NCBI GenBank assembly: GCA_009924535.1
Contig: RFRI01000118.1
Span: 1-5,364 of the forward strand
DNA: 5,364 nt
Source of the DNA: Verrucomicrobiota bacterium
GTDB lineage: Bacteria > Verrucomicrobiota > Verrucomicrobiia > Opitutales > UBA953
Reading direction: 5' to 3'
The notes below the pieces were generated by a model that searched no databases, was not told where the DNA came from, and saw only the letters and a program-made list of their open reading frames with translations. Every line of letters starts with the position of its first letter. The first letter of the stretch is position 1. Both the position numbers and the translations under genes were made by a program. Positions 1 to 4,801 of the stretch are shown here, one piece after another.

Positions 1-177
1 CTGTACCTTATTCTGACTGTGCTAGCTTGGCTTTTGTTGTCTGTTACCTGACTGACCGTCCGTTATCTTCGCCGTCTGACTGGCTTTCCGTCTGTTTTGC
101 CGACTTCCGGCCATACCGACTTCGACTTTCACCGACTGAGCCGTCCTCACCGACAACCGGCCGGCACCGCACCGTCC
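1..177. repeat. Non-coding stretch with degenerate short repeats, 3' of hpf
   Basis: No believable gene is seen here; the forward frame open from about 27 runs antisense through hpf and has no family features. The stretch is less GC-rich than the rest of the window and is built from recurring words. CTGACTG occurs at 13-19, 48-54 and 76-82, CCGTC at 56, 72, 88, 141 and 172, and CGAC at 101, 117, 123, 133 and 151. The segments 46-61 and 131-146 match apart from a compensating one-base insertion and deletion (ACC-T-GACTGA-CCGTCC against ACC-GACTGA-G-CCGTCC). CCGGCCGG at 157-164 is a perfect palindrome just past the hpf stop. I see no clear hairpin plus T-tract terminator. It could be the hpf 3' untranslated region or a decayed intergenic repeat; the left edge is cut by the window. 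Confidence 0.4.
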
Positions 178-537
178 TTACGCCGCGCGTCCCAGGTCGC
201 CTAGGTCTGTCGGATGCGGATGATTCCTTTTTTCCTTATCCAGGCGATGGCGGCGGCGAAGCTGGCGGTCGACCTTATCGACCAAAATATCGATGGATTT
301 GTAGAGGTCGTCCGACTCTTCCCGGACGACGATGTCCGGGCCCGGCACCTCCAGCCGGATCTGGGCCCCGAATTCACGACTGTGGTCGCTGCAGCGGGTG
401 TAGACGAGTTCGACGAGCACGCGGATGATCCGCGGGTTGTGGCGCAGCAGTCTTTCGACCTTGGCGCACACCGTTTCCTTCAGGGCGTCGGTGAGGTCCA
501 TATGGACCCCGGTCACGACGATCGGAGCACTTGTCAT
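178..537 (-). CDS. hpf: Short-form ribosome hibernation promoting factor (HPF/RaiA/YfiA family)
   Basis: The 119-residue product matches the HPF/RaiA fold. It has an N-terminal strand (IVVTGVHMDLTDALKE, 6-21), a helix carrying a basic patch (KVERLLRHNPRI, 26-37), strands through LVELVYTR and FGAQIRLEVPGPDIVVREE (about 41-74), and the family's C-terminal helix DDLYKSIDILVDKVDRQLRRRHR (76-98). Family members bind the 30S decoding region in stationary phase and block translation while protecting ribosomes. The tail after residue 100 is short and polar, so the dimerising C-terminal domain of long HPF (about 180-190 residues) is absent. The frame stays open upstream to 759, but the family alignment starts at the ATG at 537, and the extra residues would be antisense to the SDR gene. 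The leader contains only A and C, so there is no Shine-Dalgarno site. The gene is divergent from the SDR gene. Family call is sure; the exact start is likely. Confidence 0.93.
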   Translation of the reverse strand: MTSAPIVVTGVHMDLTDALKETVCAKVERLLRHNPRIIRVLVELVYTRCSDHSREFGAQIRLEVPGPDIVVREESDDLYKSIDILVDKVDRQLRRRHRLDKEKRNHPHPTDLGDLGRAA

Positions 538-577
538 GTGTGTTGTGTTTTGGGGGGTGACGTGAGACTCTGCGCCC
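538..577. promoter_or_regulatory. Short divergent spacer between hpf and the SDR gene
   Basis: The 40-bp gap must supply start signals for two divergent genes. From 537 to 559 the plus strand contains only G and T, including six G in a row at 552-557, so the hpf leader is purely A and C on its own strand. A TTGACA reads on the minus strand at 584-579, but the position 17 bp downstream (GTCACC) is not a -10 box. No promoter can be placed with confidence, and the hpf promoter may lie inside the 5' part of the SDR gene. Confidence 0.35.
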
Positions 578-1396
578 ATGTCAAAGAACAAGACCGTCGA
601 TGATTTCTTCAGGAGTTTTTCCGTGGTCATCATATCAGGGGCATCTTCCGGGATCGGACGCGCGATACTCTCGCGTATCAGTAATTCTGAGACCAAAGCC
701 GCGGTGTTCAACCTTTCCCGGACGATTCCCGAGGGAGTTCCGAATTCCCTGAACTTCACTCACCTTACCTGCGACCTCTCGCAAACCGCTGACATCGCGT
801 CGGTTGTCTCCGAATTACGGAAACTAATGCCCAGCGAAGGCAGGATGCTACTGATTAATAATAGCGGGTTCGGCGCCTACGGGGAGTTTCCGGCCCCCGG
901 CGTCGACCACACCTTGAAGATGATCGACGTCAACGTGCGCGCGCCGGTCGAACTCACCGGTCGGCTCTGGGATGAGCTGAAAACGCGCGGCGGCATGGTG
1001 GCCACCGTCGCTTCGCTCGCCGGTTTCCAGCCGACCCCGTTGATGACCACGTATGCCGCGACGAAATCCTTCATGCTGGATTGGAGCGTCGCGCTCGACG
1101 CCGAGGCCAAGCGTCACGGTATCCGTTGCGTGGCCATCTGCCCCGGGCCCGTCTCGACCAACTTCTCCAAGGCGGCGGGCTTCGCGAGTTCGACCGGCCT
1201 CGGCGGGCAGACCTCGGAAGAATGCGCGGATGAAGCCGTCCGCGGCATGGCGGCCCGCCGGCCCGTCGTGGTCACCGGCTGGAAGCATAAGATCCTGGCG
1301 GTCTTCTCGGCACGCCTGCCCAAGCCCTGGGCGGCCGCGATCGGACTGCGGATGATCCAGCGCCTCCGGCTGGACCGGTTCGTGAAGAAAGCCTGA
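578..1396 (+). CDS. SDR family NAD(P)-dependent oxidoreductase (classical type)
   Basis: The 272-residue product (if started at ATG 578) is a classical short-chain dehydrogenase/reductase, a cytosolic Rossmann-fold enzyme. Visible motifs are the cofactor loop GASSGIG (21-27), NNSG (94-97, a variant of NNAG), the structural Asn in DVNV (119), catalytic Ser146 in VASLAGF, Tyr159 and Lys163 in YAATK, and PG with the following P-x-x-T (189-194). Length and C-terminal region (LPKPWAAAIGLRMI) resemble the DltE/YqjQ-like ketoacyl reductase branch, but the substrate cannot be read from sequence. GTG at 623, preceded by AGGAG at 611-615, would give a 257-residue protein starting MVIISGASSGIG, also typical for the family. 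The first 97 or so codons use many more A/T-ending codons than the rest. It is divergent from hpf and ends 2 bp from the recN stop. Family sure, start open. Confidence 0.93.
   Translation: MSKNKTVDDFFRSFSVVIISGASSGIGRAILSRISNSETKAAVFNLSRTIPEGVPNSLNFTHLTCDLSQTADIASVVSELRKLMPSEGRMLLINNSGFGAYGEFPAPGVDHTLKMIDVNVRAPVELTGRLWDELKTRGGMVATVASLAGFQPTPLMTTYAATKSFMLDWSVALDAEAKRHGIRCVAICPGPVSTNFSKAAGFASSTGLGGQTSEECADEAVRGMAARRPVVVTGWKHKILAVFSARLPKPWAAAIGLRMIQRLRLDRFVKKA
611..615 (+). promoter_or_regulatory. Possible Shine-Dalgarno site for an alternative GTG start of the SDR gene
   Basis: AGGAG ends 7 nt before GTG at 623, which is in frame with the SDR gene and would start the protein five residues before its GASSGIG loop. 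It is the best-placed Shine-Dalgarno-like site found upstream of a start in this window. Because the other genes start without such sites, it may be chance within coding sequence (the FFRSF codons). Confidence 0.4.
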
Positions 1397-1398
1397 GC

Positions 1399-3060
1399 CT
1401 ACTTCGCGCCGTCGAGCAGTTCGCGGGCGTGGGAGAGCGCGACCTTGCTGGCACGGTCGCCCAGCATGCGGGCCAGTTCGGACTCGCGGTCCTTACGCTT
1501 GCCGTGGACCGGGGCGATCTCGACCGTCGTCGACTTGTCGTCCTGCGTCTTCGTCACGACCAGGTGGGCGTGGCCGAGGGCCGCAACCTGCGGGAGGTGC
1601 GTCACGCAGAAGACCTGATGCCCCTTGCCGAGGGCGGCGAGTTCACGGCCGACCTGTGCGCCGATCTCACCGCCCACGTTGGCGTCGACCTCGTCGAAGA
1701 CCAGCACCGGAGTGCGGTCGACGGCGGCGAGCACGGTCTTCAACGCGAGCATCACGCGGGCGGCCTCGCCGCTGGACGCGATCTGATCGAGCGGCAGGAG
1801 ATCCTGGCCGACGTTCGGGCAGAAAAGGAAACGGACCGCGTCGGCGCCCTGCGGGCCGAGCTCGGCGACGGCGACCTCGATGCGCAGGTCGGCTTTCTTG
1901 AAGCCGAGCGAACCCAGCATCTTCTTGGCGGCGGCGGCGAGCTTGTCGGCGGCCTTCGTACGGGCGGCGCGCAGGACTTCGGCCTGCTTGCGGAGATCCT
2001 TCTCCACCTTCGCGGCCTCGGCCTTCAGCTTGGCCACGCGGGCTTCGACGTCGCCCTGGGAGGCCAGGCGGCGACGGAGCGCCTCGCGCTTCTCGCGGAC
2101 GGCGTCGGCGCCGGGACCGTATTTGCGACGGAACTCGAGCCAGAGATTCATCTTTCCGTCGAGCTCGGCGGCGGACTCGTCATCGGAGGAAAGCCCGCGC
2201 CCGAGGCGCGCGAAGTCGGCGCGGATATCTTCGGCTTCGGCCGCGAGGGAGTTGAGGCGATCGCGGAGCGCGGTCGCCTCCTCGTCGATGCGGGCGACGT
2301 CGTCGCCCGCCTTGAGGAGTTTCGGGAGCACTTCACCTAGGCCATCGGAGCCTAAGCCGGCTTCGAGCTGCCCGAGCAAGGCCGCGAGCTCCTGGGCGCG
2401 GGAAGAACGGGCGTGGTCGCGTTCGAGCTTCGCGATGGCCTCTTCGGATAGATCGAGCGAATCCAGCTTGTCGAGCTGGGTACGGAGGAAGGCCGCCTCG
2501 TCTTCGGAGAGACGTTCGGCCGTGGCGGCTTCGCCCGCTTCCCGGAGCAGGTCGTTACGCAGACGCCAGCCCGTGCGGTAGGTCGCCAGCGCGGAGGCGA
2601 GGCCCGCATGCAGGTCGAGCATCTCCAGCTGGGTCTCGGCGCGCATCAGCTTCTGCGGCTCGCCCGGGCCATGGAAATCGATCCAAAGTTCGCCGAGCTG
2701 CTGCAGCTGGGTCAGCGTGGCCGAGCCGCCGTTGATGGAGATACGGCCCGCCTTGGTGGCGTGGACCGAGCGCTTCAGGATCAGCAGACCATCGTCGCAG
2801 GCCGGCAGATCGAGGGACTTCAGCACTTCGTCGAAGCGTCTGTCGCCGTCGGTCTCGAGTTCGGCTTCGACCGAGCATTCCTCGGCGCCTTTGCGGACGA
2901 TCGTCTTGGCGGCGCGATTGCCGGCGAGAAGCGACAGCGCGCCGAGCAGCACGGACTTGCCCGCGCCGGTCTCGCCCGTCACCACCGTGAAGCCCGAACC
3001 CAGCTCGAGCTCGGTACGATCCATCAGGGCGAGGTCGCGGATTTGAAGACGGCGGATCAT
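1399..3060 (-). CDS. recN: DNA repair protein RecN (SMC-like ATPase)
   Basis: The 553-residue product has the length and layout of RecN, the SMC-like ATPase that acts early in double-strand break repair. An N-terminal ATPase half carries Walker A GETGAGKS (29-36) after MIRRLQIRDLALMD. A charged, helical middle (about 160-380) is the coiled-coil pair. The C-terminal half has FLFCPNVG (411-418), the signature IASSGEAARVMLALK (427-441), Walker B VLVFDEVDANVGG (452-464) and VTHLPQVAALGHAHLVV (486-502). Two motifs differ from the usual form: the Q-loop region is HGPGEPQ rather than HGQHEHQ, and the signature is SSGEAAR rather than SGGELSR. ATG at 3060 is chosen because the family starts there and it overlaps the yggS stop as ATGA; a 15-residue upstream extension is possible but would lie within yggS. 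Convergent with the SDR gene. Very sure. Confidence 0.97.
   Translation of the reverse strand: MIRRLQIRDLALMDRTELELGSGFTVVTGETGAGKSVLLGALSLLAGNRAAKTIVRKGAEECSVEAELETDGDRRFDEVLKSLDLPACDDGLLILKRSVHATKAGRISINGGSATLTQLQQLGELWIDFHGPGEPQKLMRAETQLEMLDLHAGLASALATYRTGWRLRNDLLREAGEAATAERLSEDEAAFLRTQLDKLDSLDLSEEAIAKLERDHARSSRAQELAALLGQLEAGLGSDGLGEVLPKLLKAGDDVARIDEEATALRDRLNSLAAEAEDIRADFARLGRGLSSDDESAAELDGKMNLWLEFRRKYGPGADAVREKREALRRRLASQGDVEARVAKLKAEAAKVEKDLRKQAEVLRAARTKAADKLAAAAKKMLGSLGFKKADLRIEVAVAELGPQGADAVRFLFCPNVGQDLLPLDQIASSGEAARVMLALKTVLAAVDRTPVLVFDEVDANVGGEIGAQVGRELAALGKGHQVFCVTHLPQVAALGHAHLVVTKTQDDKSTTVEIAPVHGKRKDRESELARMLGDRASKVALSHARELLDGAK
3057..3060 (-). other. ATGA stop/start overlap coupling yggS to recN
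   Basis: On the minus strand ATGA at 3060-3057 contains the recN ATG and the yggS TGA. Such overlaps usually mean co-transcription and translational coupling. No Shine-Dalgarno site precedes the recN ATG (the bases before it read CCCTCCGC), so recN translation probably depends on ribosomes finishing yggS. The overlap is seen directly; coupling is inferred. Confidence 0.75.
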
Positions 3061-3755
3061 GCGGAGGGACGGCGACCGAACAAGGTCGAGCCTAGGCGGA
3101 CGCAAGTAGAACCTGCTACGACGGCAGATTCAAGGTCTCCGCTCATGCCCATCGATAATTCCGGGAGCACCACCCCGAAGCGGGCGGCCAGCGAGTCGCG
3201 GCAAAGACGAAGCTCGACGAAGGTGCGATCGGCGTCCGCCGGGTCCTCGGAGAGCGGCGCGACGGCCATGAGCCCCCGCACGACCAGGGCCGGCTGCGCC
3301 AAGGCCGCCTCAAGCAACCGAGGAGCATCGGCGAGGTCGCACCCGAACTTCGCAGGGTCGTCACCGGAGTTGACCTGAAGCAGGACCTGCGGCCGCAGGC
3401 CCATCTCGCCGGCCAGACGACCGAGGCGGGTGGCCAGCTCGGGGGAATCGACGCTTTGGATGACGTCAAAGGCCTGCAAGGCGTGCTTGGCCTTGTTGGA
3501 CTGCAGATGGCCGATGAGTTCCCAGCGTAGGTCGGACGGGGCCATCGGGCGCTTTCCGGCGGCTTCCTGCACGCGATTCTCGCCGACGGCCCGCAAGCCA
3601 AGCCCGTAGGCCATCAATGCGGCCTCCACCGGGTTGGTCTTGGTCACCGGCAGCACCCTGACCGACGACGGATCCCGGCCGACCTGAGCGCAGGCGGTCG
3701 CGATACGGGTCAGCACCCCCTCATAGTGGGCCTTAAACTGGTCGGAGGAGACCAT
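3057..3755 (-). CDS. yggS: YggS/PLPBP family pyridoxal phosphate homeostasis protein
   Basis: The 232-residue product matches the YggS/PROSC family of single-domain TIM-barrel proteins that bind pyridoxal 5'-phosphate but have no known catalytic activity and keep free PLP and amino-acid pools in balance. Motifs in order are LPVTKTNPVE with PLP-binding Lys39, AVGENRVQE (56-64), WELIGHLQSNKAK (78-90), SVDS (101-104), LLQVNSGDDPAKFGC (125-139), RGLMAVAP (160-167), and MGMSGDLESAVVAGSTCVRLGSTLFGRR (202-229), whose Ser/Gly residues hold the phosphate. ATG at 3755 best matches family N-termini; ATG at 3761 and TTG at 3791 are in-frame alternatives, and none has a clear ribosome binding site in front. 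The stop overlaps the recN start by 4 bp. In some bacteria yggS neighbours pyrroline-5-carboxylate reductase or cell-division genes; pairing with recN is different. Confidence 0.96.
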   Translation of the reverse strand: MVSSDQFKAHYEGVLTRIATACAQVGRDPSSVRVLPVTKTNPVEAALMAYGLGLRAVGENRVQEAAGKRPMAPSDLRWELIGHLQSNKAKHALQAFDVIQSVDSPELATRLGRLAGEMGLRPQVLLQVNSGDDPAKFGCDLADAPRLLEAALAQPALVVRGLMAVAPLSEDPADADRTFVELRLCRDSLAARFGVVLPELSMGMSGDLESAVVAGSTCVRLGSTLFGRRPSA

Positions 3756-3803
3756 TTGCATCAGAGGGAGGGAGAACGGGCGGGGAGTCAACCAGTCGGG
3801 CTC

Positions 3804-3833
3804 CCTAGGCCGCCCAAGGGACCGAGGCCTAGG
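3804..3833. promoter_or_regulatory. Perfect 8-bp inverted repeat upstream of yggS
   Basis: CCTAGGCC (3804-3811) and GGCCTAGG (3826-3833) are exact reverse complements separated by 14 bases. The arms begin about 49 bp upstream of the yggS ATG and sit between yggS and the divergent LysR gene. The structure could be an operator for a dimeric regulator or an RNA hairpin in the yggS leader. There is no T-tract after either arm, so it is not a standard terminator. Confidence 0.45.
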
Positions 3834-3849
3834 ATTAGCACATCTACAC

Positions 3850-3879
3850 TTGAAGTCCTATCCCATTAGATTCATTAAT
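3850..3879 (+). promoter_or_regulatory. Candidate promoter of the LysR gene
   Basis: TTGAAG (3850-3855, 4 of 6 to TTGACA) lies 18 bp before ATTAAT (3874-3879, 4 of 6 to TATAAT). The segment 3841-3880 is clearly more AT-rich than its surroundings. A transcript starting near 3886 would exclude ATG 3881 and leave ATG 3899 with a leader of about 13 nt, in keeping with the preferred protein start. The match is weak and the sigma-factor preferences of this organism are unknown. Confidence 0.3.
3865..3879. promoter_or_regulatory. Putative LysR-type operator (ATTA-N7-TAAT)
   Basis: ATTA (3865-3868) and TAAT (3876-3879) are reverse complements separated by 7 bases, giving the T-N11-A core (T3866, A3878) and the TNA-N7-TNA form known for CbbR-type LysR boxes. 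The site covers the spacer and -10 of the candidate promoter, which would suit autorepression by the LysR protein encoded 20 bp downstream. Short AT-rich palindromes arise easily by chance. Confidence 0.35.
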
Positions 3880-3898
3880 CATGGGGTCTTTCATTCCC

Positions 3899-4798
3899 AT
3901 GCATATCGAGAACCTGAAGATCTTCCGCGACCTGGTGGACAACGAAAGCTTCTCCAAGGCCGCCAAGCTCAATGCCATCACCCAGTCGGCCGTCAGCCAG
4001 CAGCTACGCTCGATGGAAAAGCATTTCAACGTCCTGATCGTCGACCGTAGCCAGAAGCAGTTCCGGCTCACGCGCGAAGGCCGCAGCCTCTACGAGGCCG
4101 CCAAGGACATCCTCAACCGCTACGAGCAGGTCGGCAGCGAGATGCAGGAGATGCGCAAGGTCGTCAGCGGTACGGTCCACATCTCGACCATCGTCTCGAT
4201 CGGCCTCCATGAGCTCCCGCCCCACGTGAAGTCGTTCATGCAGGAGTTCCCGCACGTCAACGTACGTGTAGAATACCGCCGCTCGAACCTCGTCTACGAG
4301 GACGTGATCTCCAACGCCGTCGACTTCGGCCTCGTCGCCTTCCCCCAGAAGACCCGCCAGGTGGAGATCATCCCCCTGATGGAAGACCAGCTCGTCGCCA
4401 TCTGCTCGCCCAAGCACAAGCTCGCGGCGAAGAAGGAGATCGACCTCGCCGACCTGCAAGGCGGCAAATTCATCGGCTTCGACCAGGACATCCCGACGCG
4501 CAAGGCGCTCGACCAGTTCTTCCGCGAACAGCGCATCGAGCTCGAGCCTTCGATGGAATTCGACAACATCGAGACGCTCAAGCGCGCGGTGGAAGTCGAC
4601 GCCGGCGTGGCGCTCGTCCCCGAAGGCACCATCCGCCAGGAAGTCGAGCAAGGCACGCTCGTGATGCTCCGCCTGCGCGACCGCCGCGTGGCGCGTCCGT
4701 TGGCCATCCTGCACCGCAAAGGCCGCGTCCTGACGCCGGCCATGAAGCGCTTCATGACGCACCTCATGAACAGCGCCGGAGCCAAGGCGTCGGCCTGA
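3899..4798 (+). CDS. LysR family transcriptional regulator
   Basis: The 299-residue product has the standard length and two-domain build of LysR-type regulators. The N-terminal winged helix-turn-helix runs over 1-60: MHIENLKIFRDLVDNESFSKAA, recognition region NAITQSAVSQQLRSMEKHF (25-43), and wing VDRSQKQFRLTREG (48-61). A linker helix follows (62-90). The periplasmic-binding-protein-like effector domain spans about 90-295, starting GTVHISTIVSIGLHELP, with VDFGLVAFPQ (141-150), LVAICSPKHKLA (165-176), FIGFD (191-195) and VEVDAGVALVPEG (231-243). The domain resembles the CysB/CbbR-type fold; the ligand is unknown. ATG at 3899 is preferred over in-frame ATG 3881 because the family begins MxIxxLKIF. 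The gene is divergent from yggS, and LysR proteins often control the divergent neighbour and themselves, but no metabolic target is obvious here. Family very sure, targets unknown. Confidence 0.95.
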   Translation: MHIENLKIFRDLVDNESFSKAAKLNAITQSAVSQQLRSMEKHFNVLIVDRSQKQFRLTREGRSLYEAAKDILNRYEQVGSEMQEMRKVVSGTVHISTIVSIGLHELPPHVKSFMQEFPHVNVRVEYRRSNLVYEDVISNAVDFGLVAFPQKTRQVEIIPLMEDQLVAICSPKHKLAAKKEIDLADLQGGKFIGFDQDIPTRKALDQFFREQRIELEPSMEFDNIETLKRAVEVDAGVALVPEGTIRQEVEQGTLVMLRLRDRRVARPLAILHRKGRVLTPAMKRFMTHLMNSAGAKASA

Positions 4799-4801
4799 TC
4801 A
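4796..4801. other. Abutting convergent stop codons (TGATCA)
   Basis: The LysR stop TGA (4796-4798) touches the membrane-protein stop, TGA on the minus strand (4801-4799), together forming the palindrome TGATCA. There is no intergenic base, so any terminator for either gene must lie inside the other's coding sequence. Confidence 0.85.

Noticed and set aside
157..164. CCGGCCGG palindrome after the hpf stop as a terminator
   Set aside because: It has no loop and no following T-tract on the minus strand.
579..584. Minus-strand TTGACA as an hpf -35 box
   Set aside because: The hexamer is perfect, but no acceptable -10 lies at 16-18 bp spacing (GTCACC at 17).
27..603. Forward frames at 27-428 and 214-603
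   Set aside because: Both cross hpf in antisense, lack family motifs, and the first starts in low-complexity repeat sequence.
538..759. Upstream in-frame extension of hpf, including ATG at 579 overlapping the SDR ATG 578 in CATG
   Set aside because: The HPF family alignment begins at ATG 537. The extension is antisense to the well-supported SDR N-terminus and shows no HPF-like or other domain.
1429..2340. Long forward open frame of about 303 codons
   Set aside because: It lies entirely antisense to recN, is a by-product of GC-rich codon use, and has no recognisable motif.
3755..3791. TTG at 3791 as the yggS start
   Set aside because: A GGGAG lies 9 nt before it, but the added residues (TPRPFSLPL) are not typical of the family, and ATG codons at 3761 and 3755 fit the usual N-terminus better.
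4004..4762. Minus-strand open frame of about 252 codons
   Set aside because: It is antisense to the LysR gene and shows only the biased Arg/Glu/Val/Leu composition of an antisense shadow.
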